Assembly: GCF_026340655.1 (NCBI RefSeq)
Contig: NZ_JAPEOZ010000001.1
Span: 9,486,001-9,550,000 of the forward strand
Source of the DNA: Streptomyces sp. NBC_01275
GTDB lineage: Bacteria; Actinomycetota; Actinomycetes; Streptomycetales; Streptomycetaceae
Direction of reading: 5' to 3'
Length of the DNA: 64,000 bases
A program made the translations under genes and the position numbers. The notes below the pieces were generated by a model. It saw only the letters and a list, made by a program, of their open reading frames with translations, did no database searches and had not been told where the DNA came from. Shown here piece by piece: positions 8,574 to 17,808 of this stretch. How positions within the stretch are numbered: position 1 is the first letter of the stretch; the number at the start of each line of letters is the position of its first letter.

Positions 8574-8602
8574 GACCGGGAGTCAGTGAATGACTCGTGG
8601 TC
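8574..8602. promoter_or_regulatory. 29-bp hyphenated palindrome, TetR operator candidate
   Basis: Inner arms GAGTCA (8580-8585) and TGACTC (8591-8596) surround GTGAA, and outer arms GACC (8574-8577) and GGTC (8599-8602) match after a 2-bp gap on each side. Size and two-step symmetry are typical of TetR operators, and it lies between the divergent TetR (8561) and oxidoreductase (8649) starts. Confidence 0.65.
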
Positions 8603-8648
8603 GGTCAGTCGTCGTCGTGACAGTGCCCCCCGGAAGGCAGACGTAGCC

Positions 8649-9824
8649 GTGGAAAAGCGCAGAATCTTGTTGCTCGGCGCGACGGGGTACACGGGGCGGC
8701 GAGTTCTCAGGGAACTGCTCGCACGAGGTGAGAAGCCGACCTTGGTCGGGCGAAGCCGAACGAAGATGCTGACCCTGGCCGACCGCTTCGAGGCGGAACT
8801 GCCGGTGGCAGAAGTGGACCTCACCTCTTCCGCCCACCTCACGCGCCTTCTGGGCCCCAGCGATGTGGTCGTCTCCACGGTCGGGCCGTTCATGCAACTG
8901 GGCATGGCCACGGTCACGGCTGCCGCGCGGGCGGGAGCGCGCTACTTCGACTCCACGGGGGAGGGCCCCTTCGCCCGCCGGGTCCTCCTTGAGCTGGACT
9001 CCGTCGCGGCCGCCCGGGGAGCGACTCTCGTGCCCGCGTTCGGCTACGACTACGTGCCCGGCAATCTCGCCGGCGCCCTGGCCCTGGAACAGGCGGGCGA
9101 GCGCGCATGCCATGTCGAGATCGGCTACTTCATCACCCGTTCGGGGCGCGGGAGTGAGCTGCATTACCGGAGCACCCTGCGCGACTCCTGGGACCTGACC
9201 ACGGGTGGCACGCGCCAGACGCTGGTCGCCGCGGCGGCCGAGGACGGGTTCGCCTACCGCTCTCCACGCCCTGGAGCCTCTTCCCGACTGGTCGACGAGC
9301 GGGCCGCCAAGCGTGTCCTCACCTTCCGCTACGCCGGTGTGCGACGCCCGGCCATAACCGTCCCGGGCACGGAGCATCTCGGCCTGCCTGAGGTCTTCCC
9401 TCGGTTGGAGAGCGTCGAGGTGGGGATGGGCTGGCTCGGGCGGTGGACGCGTCCGGTACAGATCGCCGCCACGCTCCAGGCGCCCTTGCTGAGGTCGGCG
9501 AAGGTGCGGGCTGCCCTGACGCGGTGGTCCGGGAGGCTCCCGGGAGCACATCGTGAGCCGGACACCGACGGCCGTTCCCTGGTGATCGCGGTCGCCCGCG
9601 ACGGCCAGGGTCGTCCCCTGGCCACGACGGCCCTCACCGGACCTGATCCCTACGAGATGACGGGCTCCCTCCTGGCGTGGGGCGCAGTCCGTGCGGCGGC
9701 GCCGGATGCCGTCCTCAAGCCCGGTGTGCACGGTCCGGTCGCGGCCTTCGGGCTCGACACCCTCAGGCTCGGTGCCGCCGAGGCGGGAGTACACGAAGTC
9801 GACGGGGCCTCGGCACGTCGGTGA
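8649..9824 (+). CDS. saccharopine-dehydrogenase-like NAD(P)-binding oxidoreductase (trans-acting enoyl reductase type)
   Basis: A 391-residue protein opening with the Rossmann fingerprint LLLGATGYTGRRVLRELLARG, then the DVVVSTVGPF strand and the Y-x-D-S-T-G-E segment seen in saccharopine dehydrogenase-like and trans-acting enoyl reductase proteins. It probably reduces a carbonyl or enoyl group on a small or lipid substrate. The GTG at 8649 is preferred because GGAAGG lies about 10 nt upstream; the open frame extends further back through the TetR antisense region. It stands alone downstream of the TetR operator, with an IS element beginning 53 bp after its stop. Confidence 0.75.
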   Translation: MEKRRILLLGATGYTGRRVLRELLARGEKPTLVGRSRTKMLTLADRFEAELPVAEVDLTSSAHLTRLLGPSDVVVSTVGPFMQLGMATVTAAARAGARYFDSTGEGPFARRVLLELDSVAAARGATLVPAFGYDYVPGNLAGALALEQAGERACHVEIGYFITRSGRGSELHYRSTLRDSWDLTTGGTRQTLVAAAAEDGFAYRSPRPGASSRLVDERAAKRVLTFRYAGVRRPAITVPGTEHLGLPEVFPRLESVEVGMGWLGRWTRPVQIAATLQAPLLRSAKVRAALTRWSGRLPGAHREPDTDGRSLVIAVARDGQGRPLATTALTGPDPYEMTGSLLAWGAVRAAAPDAVLKPGVHGPVAAFGLDTLRLGAAEAGVHEVDGASARR

Positions 9825-9877
9825 TCGCTGCGTGGGCATTGATCACGGCACCGGGGCGTTGAACCACAGCGACTGAG

Positions 9878-11456
9878 CTTGGCGTTTAACGTTGCAGGTC
9901 ACCCGACCTGCTGATCTGCGGTTCTTTCCGGGACAGCGGAGGCGGCCGTTCTCCACGCTTCGAGATGTCGAGTCACGAAGTACAAGAGAACGGCCGCTGT
10001 GTATGAGTCTGTCTGCTGATGCGCCCGCGGGTGAGGCGTTGGACGTGTTGTCCCGCTTTCGGGTCGAGTTCTACGAATGCCTCTACGCTCGCGCGGATGC
10101 GCTCTTCGAGCTCACTGACGCGGTGCTGTGCGCGGACGGGCCGGTGAAGACGCTGGTCGAGCTGTCGCTGGCGGTCGAGCACCGGCGCGGGCACGGTGCG
10201 CTGTACGCGGCTTTGGACCGCGGTTGGCTGGAGCCGACGCGCCTACGTCGCACGCTGGCCGGCCTGCCGCTGCCGAAGGCGGCCGACGGGCGGATCGTGT
10301 TGGCCGTGGACGTGAGCAACTGGCTCCGTCCTGATGCCCCGACCAGCGACGATCGGCTGTTCTGCCACGTCTACGGACGTGGTGACCGCAAGACGGACCA
10401 GTTCGTGCCGGGCTGGCCGTACTCCTTCGTTGCCGCGCTGGAGTCCGGCCGCACCTCCTGGGTCGCGCTGCTGGACGCCGTGCGCCTGGGACCCGCCGAC
10501 GACGCGACGCTCGTCACTGCCGCCCAACTGCGCGATGTCGTTCAGCGGTTGACGCAGGCCGGGCACTGGCGGCCGGGCGACCCGGAGATCCTCATCGTGA
10601 TGGATGCCGGCTACGACGTCGCCTACCTCACCCACGCCTTGGCCGACCTGCCGGTGATGCTGCTCGGGCGCCTGCGCTCGGACCGGGTCATGCTCCGCGA
10701 CCCGGGCCCGACCCGTTCCGGCCCGAAGGGCGGGCGACCCCGTCGGCACGGCGGTGTCCTTACTTTCGCCAAGCCTGACAGCTGGCACGAGCCCGACGTC
10801 ACCACAGTCACGGACACCACCCGCTACGGCAAGGCCGAGACGATCGCCTGGGACCGCATGCACCCCAGGCTCACCCACCGCGGCCCGTGGCTGAACCACG
10901 CCAAAGAGGAACTGCCCATCCTGCACGGCATGTTGATCCGCCTCCAGGTCGAGCGCCTGCCGGGCGACCGCGACCCGAAACCGGTCTGGCTGTGGTGCTC
11001 CGCCAACGCCGCAACACCGGCGGACGTGGACCGCTGGTGGCAGTCCTTTCTCCGCAGATTCGACCTGGAGCACACCTTCAGACTCCTGAAGCAGACCCTC
11101 GGCTGGACGGCACCGAAGGTCCGCCACGCCGACAGCGCCGATCTGTGGACCTGGCTCATCATCGCCGCCCACACCCAGCTCCGCCTCGCCCGCCCACTCA
11201 CCGAGGACCTGCGCCGCCCCTGGGAGCGACCCGCCGCACCCCGCCGCCTCACCCCCGCCCGCGTCCGCCGGGGGTTTCGCAACGTCCGCGCGACGGCGGC
11301 CCGTCCGTCGGCCGCACCGAAACCGTCCAAGCCGGGACCGGGACGGCCTCCCGGCTCGAAGAACAGGCAGCGGGCCACACGTCACGACGTCGGCAAGACG
11401 GTCAAACGTGCTGAATCGATCAAGGAACACCAAGCCCGCCGAGGATAAACGCCAAG
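9878..11456 (+). mobile_element. complete insertion sequence (DDE type) with 5-bp target duplication
   Basis: The inverted ends CTTGGCGTTTA (9878-9888) and TAAACGCCAAG (11446-11456) enclose one transposase gene whose stop codon lies inside the right end. CTGAG flanks the element on both sides (9873-9877 and 11457-11461), a plausible 5-bp target duplication; a 4-bp duplication with one more base in the repeat is also possible. Intact ends and an open gene suggest a recent insertion. It lies upstream of the dihydrolipoyl dehydrogenase gene and may have displaced or supplied its promoter. Confidence 0.82.
10003..11448 (+). CDS. IS transposase, DDE type (IS701/IS4-like)
   Basis: A 481-residue transposase from the ATG at 10003; upstream codons in the same frame belong to the IS left end. 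Residues consistent with the DDE core are IVLAVDVSNW (first Asp), ILIVMDAGYD (second Asp) and the RRFDLEHTFRLLKQTLGW helix with Glu. The C-terminus is Pro/Arg/Lys rich (PGRPPGSKNRQ), typical of actinobacterial IS701-like proteins. The exact IS family needs a database comparison. Confidence 0.85.
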   Translation: MSLSADAPAGEALDVLSRFRVEFYECLYARADALFELTDAVLCADGPVKTLVELSLAVEHRRGHGALYAALDRGWLEPTRLRRTLAGLPLPKAADGRIVLAVDVSNWLRPDAPTSDDRLFCHVYGRGDRKTDQFVPGWPYSFVAALESGRTSWVALLDAVRLGPADDATLVTAAQLRDVVQRLTQAGHWRPGDPEILIVMDAGYDVAYLTHALADLPVMLLGRLRSDRVMLRDPGPTRSGPKGGRPRRHGGVLTFAKPDSWHEPDVTTVTDTTRYGKAETIAWDRMHPRLTHRGPWLNHAKEELPILHGMLIRLQVERLPGDRDPKPVWLWCSANAATPADVDRWWQSFLRRFDLEHTFRLLKQTLGWTAPKVRHADSADLWTWLIIAAHTQLRLARPLTEDLRRPWERPAAPRRLTPARVRRGFRNVRATAARPSAAPKPSKPGPGRPPGSKNRQRATRHDVGKTVKRAESIKEHQARRG

Positions 11457-11539
11457 CTGAGTTGATGAACAGGTTGTGCGATCGGGAGCGAGTCGGCCAC
11501 TGACGTGGAGTCGACCGTCCCAGTGGAAAGGAAAGGTCC

Positions 11540-12952
11540 ATGGACGAGCAGGGTGAGCACTTCGACGTCGTCGTACTCGGCGCGGGCCCAGGCGGGTACG
11601 TGGCCGCCATCAGGGCCGCCCAACTGGGCAAGCGCGTCGCGGTCGTCGAGGAGAGGTACTGGGGCGGCGTCTGCCTGAACGTGGGCTGCATCCCCACCAA
11701 GGCCCTGCTGCGCAACGCCGAACTGGCGCACCTCTTCACGCGCGAGGCGAAGACCTTCGGCATCAAGGTCGACGGTGAGGTCTCCTTCGACTACGGGGAG
11801 GCGTTCCGCCGTAGTCGGAAGGTCGCGGACGGCCGGGTCAAGGGCGTCCACTACCTGATGAAGAAGAACAAGATCACGGAAGTCGCCGGCCGCGGTACGT
11901 TCCTCGACCCGCACACGCTTCTGGTCGCCGACCACGACGGCAACTCCCGCACCATAGGCTTCGACCACTGCATCATCGCGACGGGCGCCACCCCGAAGCT
12001 GCTACCCGGCACCAAGCGCAGCGCGCGCGTGGTGACGTACGAGGAGCAGATCCTCGCGGAGGACCTCCCGCAGTCGATCGTCATCGCGGGCGCCGGCGCC
12101 ATCGGCATCGAATTCGCGTACGTCCTGCACAACTACGGTGTGCAGGTCACGATCGTGGAGTTCCTGGACCGAGTCGCTCCCCTCGAGGACGCCGAGGTTT
12201 CCGCTGTACTCGCCAAGCAGTACCGAAAGTTGGGCATCGACGTACTCACCTCGACCCGTGTCGAGTCGATCGATGATTCCGGGCAGCAGGTCCGCGTCAC
12301 GGTCACCGGAAAGGACGGTGCCCGCCAGGTCCTGGAGGCGGACAAGGTCCTCCAAGCGATCGGCTTCGCCCCGAACGTGACCGGGTACGGCCTGGAGAAC
12401 ACCGGCGTCAAGGTCACGGAGCGCGGCGCCATCGATGTGGACGAGCGCTGCCGTACGTCCGTTCCGCACATCTACGCCATCGGTGACGTCACCGCGAAGC
12501 TCATGCTCGCGCACGCCGCTGAGGCGATGGGAGTGGTCGCCGCTGAGACGCTCTCAGGCGCGGAGACCATGGAGCTGGACTACGTCATGATCCCGCGCAC
12601 CACCTTCTGCCAGCCGCAGATCGCCAGCTTCGGCTACACCGAGGAACAGGCGAGGGAGCAGGGTTTCGACGTCCAGGTGGCTCAGTTTCCGTTCACCGCG
12701 AACGCCAAGGCTCATGGCCTGGGTGATGCGACCGGCTTCGTGAAGCTCATCAGTGACGCCAAGTACGGCGAGCTCATAGGCGCTCACCTCATCGGCCCGG
12801 ACGTCACCGAGCTGCTCCCCGAACTGACGCTGGCCCAGCAGTGGGACCTCACCGTCCATGAGGTCGCCCGCAACGTCCACGCCCACCCCACCCTCGGCGA
12901 GGCGGTCAAGGAAGCCGTCCACGGCCTCGCGGGCCACATGATCAACATGTAG
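11540..12952 (+). CDS. lpdA: dihydrolipoyl dehydrogenase (E3)
   Basis: A 470-residue FAD flavoprotein that reoxidises dihydrolipoamide with NAD+. Landmarks in order: FAD loop [18 protein letters not shown], the redox disulfide [13 protein letters not shown] (two Cys five apart), the NAD loop [15 protein letters not shown], the second FAD motif [11 protein letters not shown], and the C-terminal [16 protein letters not shown] with the catalytic His-Glu pair. Full length. No E1/E2 genes are nearby, so it is either an extra E3 or serves another disulfide reduction. AGGAAAGG lies about 6 nt before the ATG. The preceding IS ends 84 bp upstream. Confidence 0.93.
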   Translation: MDEQGEHFDVVVLGAGPGGYVAAIRAAQLGKRVAVVEERYWGGVCLNVGCIPTKALLRNAELAHLFTREAKTFGIKVDGEVSFDYGEAFRRSRKVADGRVKGVHYLMKKNKITEVAGRGTFLDPHTLLVADHDGNSRTIGFDHCIIATGATPKLLPGTKRSARVVTYEEQILAEDLPQSIVIAGAGAIGIEFAYVLHNYGVQVTIVEFLDRVAPLEDAEVSAVLAKQYRKLGIDVLTSTRVESIDDSGQQVRVTVTGKDGARQVLEADKVLQAIGFAPNVTGYGLENTGVKVTERGAIDVDERCRTSVPHIYAIGDVTAKLMLAHAAEAMGVVAAETLSGAETMELDYVMIPRTTFCQPQIASFGYTEEQAREQGFDVQVAQFPFTANAKAHGLGDATGFVKLISDAKYGELIGAHLIGPDVTELLPELTLAQQWDLTVHEVARNVHAHPTLGEAVKEAVHGLAGHMINM

Positions 12953-12956
12953 CAGG

Positions 12957-13588
12957 GCGCTGCCCCCTCGAACGAACAGGTCGATGCCGGCGAGCGCGTT
13001 GTCATACACGTTGCGGTGACGCAGCTCCGCGCCCTTGGGGTGGCCGGTGGTGCCGGACGTGCAGGGGACCACCGCTGTGTCGTCTTCGTCGCGTTCGACC
13101 GTCCGGAACGTCACGGGCTGCTCGGCTACGACCGAGGTGTTGGACTCCGGCGTCTCGTCCCCGGACCATGGCGCGCCGCCGCTCTCGATCAGGAAGAACT
13201 CAGTGCAGTCCCTCATCCGGAATTTCTCCCAGGCGGCCTTCCCGATCGGCAGCTCCGGGGTTCCCTCGAAGGCGAAGTACACCCTTCGCGTCGAAGCCGG
13301 TAAGGAGGTAGGCGACCTCGCGGCCCTTCAACAGCACGTTCAGCGGCACGACCGCGGCCCCGGCCTTGAGGATGCCGAAGTAGATGCTGGAGAATCGGGG
13401 CAGGACAGCGCGACCTTGTCCCCGGGCTGGATCCCGCGCGAGACGAGCAGGTTCGCCACCCGGTTGGCCGCGGCGTCGAGGGCCTCCTACGTGATGCGGT
13501 CGTCGACGAAGACGATCGCGATGCGTTCCGGGTAGCGGGACGCGGAATCCGTCAGCAGTCGTGACGCGTTGCGGCTCAAGCTGTGCAT
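12957..13588 (-). pseudogene. acyl-CoA ligase remnant (N-terminal part, stop plus two frameshifts)
   Basis: Minus-strand reading from an ATG at 13588: MHSLSRNASRLLTD, then a TAG at codon 34 (13487-13489) where functional ligases have Tyr. After that come EALDAAANRVANLLVSRG, a frameshift, FGILKAGAAVVPLNV, another frameshift, and TVERDEDDTAVVPC followed by the P-loop TSGTTGHPKGAE. Homology stops near 12957, so about 60 percent of the protein is gone. It lies just downstream of the amidase (13640) in the same direction. The same amidase-ligase order, with the same stop codon, recurs at 52474-53206. Confidence 0.8.
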
Positions 13589-13639
13589 CGTCGTTCTTCG
13601 GGATTTTCGGGCGGGTGGTCAGGGTCCAGTGGTGGGGAT

Positions 13640-15118
13640 CTAGACGAAGGCCGGAGGCGGCACGAAGCCGTCCACTTCCCGGCCCAGCAGGGCGGCGAAC
13701 TCGATGGTGGTGAGATCGCCCCCGCTCGGGCCCATGGCCTGCAGACCGATGGGCAGTCCGCTCCTGCCTCGGCGCACCGGGATGGTCGTCGCCGGCCCCC
13801 CGGAGACGTTGGCGACGGCGCTCCACTTGACCTGGTCCCAGTAAGGGCGTCGCACACCTTCGACTTCGAATGGCCGCCCGAACCAGTCGATCAGCTTGTT
13901 GTGGTGGGCGGGGGCGGCCGTCGGGGTGACCGGCATGAGAACAATGTCGAAGTCCTGGAAGAACTCGAACCATCGCTGCCGGATCTCATTGCGCACCATG
14001 TGGGCCTGCAGCCAGTGATAGTGGGACTGGAAGGTTCCGAGCAGGGCGGGACCGGCGTCACCCCGCGGGTGCTGGACGAACCGGGCCAGCACTGCGGCGC
14101 TGGAGGCAGGAGCGAGGCCGGTGCGGTCGCCCGCGCCGAAGAGCAGGGGCTGGAAGGCCTTCCCGTGATTCGTCGCGATGTCGACAGGGAGGCCGGCGGG
14201 CTGGACCGTGATCTTCGCGCCGGCCGCCCGCACCACAGTGACTGCATCGTCCACGGCTGCCGCGACGTCGCTGTCGACCGGACACGAGGGATCCTCGCTC
14301 CAGACGGCGACCCGGAAGTCGGCGAGCTTGGTCGCGCGCGGCGGTGCGAGTGTGTAGCTGAAACCGCCGTCGTAGTCGGCGGGCCCGACCGTTGCCCGCA
14401 GGATCGGGACGAGGTCACGGGCGTCGCGGACCTGCGCGCCGCCGCAGCCCATGTCGGCCTCGGTCCATCGTCCCGGGCCCGGGCCGTAGGGCACATGCCC
14501 GATGAGGGGTATCGACCGCCAGGTCGACTTGTGCCCGTACAGGCCGTTGAAGTGGGACGGGATCCTGGTCGATCCTCCGATTTCCGAGCCGAAGTCGAAC
14601 GTCGTGAGGCCCGCGGCGGTGGCGACGGCGCCGCCCCCGGCGGATCCGCCCGAGGTACGGGTCGTGTCCCACGGGTTCGATGAAGGACCGAACACCGGGT
14701 TGTCGGCCTGGACGTCCTGGTTGCCCGGAGGCATGTTGCTCTTCCCCATGATCACGGCACCGGCCGAACGCAGCCGCTTGACCGCCTCGGCGTCCTGGTC
14801 GGGCACGTAGTCCTTGAGGTCTGTTCGCCCGCAGACGGTGCGCATCCCGGCTGTCTCGAAGCTGTCCTTGACCGTGATCGGCACACCGTGCAGAGGACCG
14901 AGGTCTCGCCCGGCCGCCCGCGCGGCGTCCGCTTCCCCGGCCTCGCGACGGGCCCGCTCGGGGTCAAGGGTCACCACCGCGTTCAACGCGGTGTTATGGG
15001 TGGCGATCCGCTCAAGATAGAGCTCGACGAGTTCCCGGCTCGAGATCTCACCCGCGGCCAGCGCGCGTGACTGCTCCACTGCGGGCTGGAAGGGGACGTC
15101 ACTCACGGCATGCCTCAT
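13640..15118 (-). CDS. amidase signature family hydrolase
   Basis: A 492-residue amidase. The Ser-cisSer-Lys triad is complete: Lys84 in ITVKDSF, Ser159 in TSGGSAGGG and Ser183 in EIGGSTRIP; the 24-residue spacing between the two serines is the family norm. The second Ser of the usual GGSS is Ala here, which does not remove a triad residue. Expected to hydrolyse an aliphatic or aryl amide to acid and ammonia; the acid could once have been activated by the adjacent, now broken ligase. Start chosen at the ATG at 15118; a GTG a few codons later is possible. Confidence 0.87.
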   Translation of the reverse strand: MRHAVSDVPFQPAVEQSRALAAGEISSRELVELYLERIATHNTALNAVVTLDPERARREAGEADAARAAGRDLGPLHGVPITVKDSFETAGMRTVCGRTDLKDYVPDQDAEAVKRLRSAGAVIMGKSNMPPGNQDVQADNPVFGPSSNPWDTTRTSGGSAGGGAVATAAGLTTFDFGSEIGGSTRIPSHFNGLYGHKSTWRSIPLIGHVPYGPGPGRWTEADMGCGGAQVRDARDLVPILRATVGPADYDGGFSYTLAPPRATKLADFRVAVWSEDPSCPVDSDVAAAVDDAVTVVRAAGAKITVQPAGLPVDIATNHGKAFQPLLFGAGDRTGLAPASSAAVLARFVQHPRGDAGPALLGTFQSHYHWLQAHMVRNEIRQRWFEFFQDFDIVLMPVTPTAAPAHHNKLIDWFGRPFEVEGVRRPYWDQVKWSAVANVSGGPATTIPVRRGRSGLPIGLQAMGPSGGDLTTIEFAALLGREVDGFVPPPAFV

Positions 15119-15229
15119 CTCTGACTCTGACGCACCATCAAATGTGAGTCATAACATTACATTCGACAGACCATAGGCTCGGGACGACGTGCAAGGCAAT
15201 GGCCCTGCGGAATGAACGGAGGATCCTGT

Positions 15230-15546
15230 GGCATCAAGGGACGACCTCGTCGCCAACGTCGTCGCGGAGGAGCTACGCACGCAGGCGGCGCGGTACGGCA
15301 CTCTGCTGCCCGGCTGCCCGGCTGCCCGGGACTCGAGGATCTCGTTCGCGGCTATCTGTCGCCCGAGCGCCGGGACCAGCGCGGCGGCGGATGTCCCTCC
15401 GCAGCCCTGCTCGACTAGACCGGCCGCTGCGAAGGCCTGGGTCGCTGCAGCTGTCCCGTGCCGCCTTCGACTCGAAGCTCGCCGCTGAGGTCCTCGAGAA
15501 GGGCATCGAGAAGGGCATCGAGAACGCCCTCGCGTTCATCGACTGA
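15230..15546 (+). pseudogene. TetR regulator remnant (C-terminal domain, three frames)
   Basis: Pieces align in order with the TetR at 61652-62224: ASRDDLVANVVAEELRTQA in one frame, GLEDLVRGYLSPERRDQ ending GGGCPSAALLD in a second, and LQLSRAAFDSKLAAEVLEKG ending NALAFID in a third. About 60 residues between the last two pieces and the entire DNA-binding domain are missing. A 9-bp unit (GGCATCGAG AAG) is repeated near the end. Non-functional copy of a duplicated regulator family in this window. Confidence 0.75.
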
Positions 15547-15557
15547 GCAGTGTGGGA

Positions 15558-16385
15558 TCAGGCCGGATCGACGAATATGTCGAGCGCGAGATCACCTTCG
15601 AAGTCGGCAGGGCTGTAGACGGACAGGTCGGTGACGCCCTCGTCCGACAGGACCTCGTCGTCGATGAACAGGTTGGCGGTGCACTTCCGCGCGTCACGCG
15701 TGAGGATGGCGTACGCGGCGTCCGCCATGATCCGCGGACTACGGGCTTGTCCGGCGCCGCCGACCACGTTGCGCACGGCGGCTGTGTCGATCAGGGTCCG
15801 CGGCCACAGCGAGTTGGCGGCGATGCCGTCGGCGGCGAGCTCCTCGGCGAGCCCGATGGTGCACAGACTCATGCCGTACTTCGACAGCGTGTAACCGAGG
15901 TGCTTCCCCACCCAGTGCGGCGCGAGGTTCAACGGCGGGGAGAGCGTGAGGATGTGCGGGTTGCCCGCCTTGCGCAGGTGCGGGATAGCGGCCTTGCTCA
16001 GCAGGAACGTGCCGCGCGTGTTGATGTCCTGCATCAGGTCGTACCGCTTCGTCTCCAGCTGCTCCGACGGGGACAGGTCGATCGCGCTGGCGTTGTTCAC
16101 CACGATGTCGATGCCACCGAAGGCGCTGACCGCCGCGTCGACAGCGGTGCGCACATCGTCCTCGTCGCGGACGTCACCGACGACGGCCAGCCCCTTGCCG
16201 CCCGCGCGCTCAATCTCGTCAACGGCGGTGTGGACCGTGCCTTCGAGCTTCGGATGCGGCACGGCGGTCTTGGCGAGCATCACCACGTTCGCACCGTCGC
16301 GGGCCGCGCGCAGAGCGATGGCGAGTCCGATGCCGCGGCTGCCTCCCGACATCAGGATGGTCTTGTCGGCCAGCGTCTGTGTCAT
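15558..16385 (-). CDS. short-chain dehydrogenase/reductase (HSDL2 / citronellol-dehydrogenase-like)
   Basis: A 275-residue SDR. The cofactor loop is MSGGSRGIGLAIAL, the NNASAIDL segment follows, and the catalytic Tyr-Lys is in GYTLSKYGMSL. The TLSPPLNLAPHWVGKHLGY segment and the long ISE-like insertion after LAKT resemble bacterial citronellol/citronellal dehydrogenases and the SDR domain of HSDL2. It would oxidise an alcohol or act as a reductase in lipid or terpenoid catabolism. Divergent from the acyl-CoA dehydrogenase at 16449; the 63-bp gap holds a direct repeat. Confidence 0.83.
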   Translation of the reverse strand: MTQTLADKTILMSGGSRGIGLAIALRAARDGANVVMLAKTAVPHPKLEGTVHTAVDEIERAGGKGLAVVGDVRDEDDVRTAVDAAVSAFGGIDIVVNNASAIDLSPSEQLETKRYDLMQDINTRGTFLLSKAAIPHLRKAGNPHILTLSPPLNLAPHWVGKHLGYTLSKYGMSLCTIGLAEELAADGIAANSLWPRTLIDTAAVRNVVGGAGQARSPRIMADAAYAILTRDARKCTANLFIDDEVLSDEGVTDLSVYSPADFEGDLALDIFVDPA

Positions 16386-16413
16386 GGTCGAACCTCCAAA
16401 ATAGATTGTCGAA

Positions 16414-16438
16414 CTAATGGTACGTGGTGCTAATGGTA
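16414..16438. promoter_or_regulatory. direct repeat CTAATGGTA in a divergent promoter
   Basis: CTAATGGTA occurs at 16414-16422 and 16430-16438, 16 bp apart start to start, within the short gap between the divergent SDR and acyl-CoA dehydrogenase genes. Repeats of this size and spacing often bind a dimeric regulator; the nearby MarR (17809) is one candidate, but its own promoter carries a different motif. Confidence 0.4.
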
Positions 16439-16448
16439 TCTTCCCCGT

Positions 16449-17675
16449 ATGACTTCCACTCCCACACGCCAGATCGACCGGCTCTACCACGAGCTCCTCG
16501 CCCCCAAAGAGACCCAGTCCGTTCGCGCTGCCGTGCGCCGGATCGCAGAGCACGAAGTGGCTCCGCACGCCGTGGCGATCGCGGGGGGCGACGAGCGCAC
16601 GGACGGCTTTCCCCGGCATGTGTTTGACGGGCTTGCGTCGGCGGGCGTCTTCCGGATCCCCTTCCCCAGCGAGGTCGGCGGCGACGGTCTGACCCACCCG
16701 GCGAGCGCCACCGCCGCGGCCGTCGAGGAACTGGCCTACTACTCCAGCAGCGTCGCGGCCGTCTTCGACGTGCACTGCATCCTGGCGGGCAACGCCCTGC
16801 GGCAGGGCACCGAGGAGCAGCAGCAGCGATGGCTGCGAAAGGTCGCGGAGGGCTCAGTGGTCGGCGCGTTCGCCACCACCGAGCCGAACGCCTCAAGTGA
16901 CCTGTCCCCGCAGGCGGTTCAGACCGAAGCGATACGCACCGAGGCCGGCTGGGTGCTGAACGGCCACAAGCGGTGGATCTCCAACTCGCCCGTCGCCGGG
17001 TTCGTGGTGGTTCTCGCCCGCACCGGCACCCGGCTGAGCATGTTCATCGTCGACACGGCACTTCCCGGAGTGGAAGTCGGCCTTCCCGACCGCAAGATGG
17101 GCAACCGAGGCCAGCTCACCGCGGACATCCGCTTCACGGATGTGCACCTGACCGACGACGACCTCCTCGGTGGCGCCGAGGGACACGGACTGCGCCATGC
17201 GCTGTCCACTCTGACCTACGGCCGGATCGGCATCGCAGCCGCGGGGGTCGGCATGGCGCAGGCCGCCTTCGACCACACCGTGGCCCACGTGTCGACGCGA
17301 CACGCCTTCGGCAAGCCGGTGGCCGCCAACCAGCACTGGCAGTTCCTGCTCGCCGAACGGGCCACCGAGATCGAGAACGCCCGCACCCTCTACACCAAGG
17401 CCGCCCTGCGCCTGGACGCGGGCAACCCGTCCCCGGAGCCCGAGGCCGCGATGGCGAAGTACTACGCCACCAAGCTGTCGGTGGACATGGCGCGCGACGC
17501 CGTCCAGGCCTTCGGAGGCCTCGGCTTCGCGCGCGAACTGGGTGCCGACGGCAGCCCCGGCCCCGTCGAGGCGATCTACCGGGACAGCAAGATCGGCGAG
17601 ATCTATGAGGGCACCAACGAGATCCAGAAGTGGGTCATAGCCCGGCAGATCTTCGGTCGGGCCATCGTCGGCTGA
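16449..17675 (+). CDS. acyl-CoA dehydrogenase
   Basis: A 408-residue FAD-dependent acyl-CoA dehydrogenase that introduces the 2,3-double bond into an acyl-CoA. Seen: the FAD/substrate segment AFATTEPNASSDLS, the KRWISNSPVAGF strand, the second FAD region RHAFGKPVAANQHWQF and the catalytic base Glu387 in IYEGTNEIQ. Full length for the family. Starts right after the direct repeat and ends before a hairpin. With the divergent SDR it could form consecutive steps of a short catabolic route. Confidence 0.9.
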   Translation: MTSTPTRQIDRLYHELLAPKETQSVRAAVRRIAEHEVAPHAVAIAGGDERTDGFPRHVFDGLASAGVFRIPFPSEVGGDGLTHPASATAAAVEELAYYSSSVAAVFDVHCILAGNALRQGTEEQQQRWLRKVAEGSVVGAFATTEPNASSDLSPQAVQTEAIRTEAGWVLNGHKRWISNSPVAGFVVVLARTGTRLSMFIVDTALPGVEVGLPDRKMGNRGQLTADIRFTDVHLTDDDLLGGAEGHGLRHALSTLTYGRIGIAAAGVGMAQAAFDHTVAHVSTRHAFGKPVAANQHWQFLLAERATEIENARTLYTKAALRLDAGNPSPEPEAAMAKYYATKLSVDMARDAVQAFGGLGFARELGADGSPGPVEAIYRDSKIGEIYEGTNEIQKWVIARQIFGRAIVG

Positions 17676-17699
17676 CCACCCAGGACGCACCGGCCGTAA

Positions 17700-17728
17700 G
17701 CCGGCGGAAGGTGGGGAATCCCGCCGGC
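17700..17728 (+). terminator. terminator hairpin after the acyl-CoA dehydrogenase
   Basis: Arms GCCGGCGG (17700-17707) and CCGCCGGC (17721-17728) enclose 13 nt, 25 bp after the stop codon and upstream of the MarR promoter. Confidence 0.55.
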
Positions 17729-17757
17729 CTGCAGCGGTCCTGGCGCCTCGGGCTTTC

Positions 17758-17786
17758 TCGTACGATGGACAGGACCATACGTACGA
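17758..17786. promoter_or_regulatory. MarR operator candidate (hyphenated palindrome)
   Basis: Arms TCGTACG (17758-17764) and CGTACGA (17780-17786) are exact inverted copies; inside them ATGG and CCAT pair again around ACAGGA. It lies 22 bp before the MarR ATG, a standard autoregulatory position. Confidence 0.6.
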
Positions 17787-17808
17787 CTAACCATGGGCGG
17801 GATAAACG

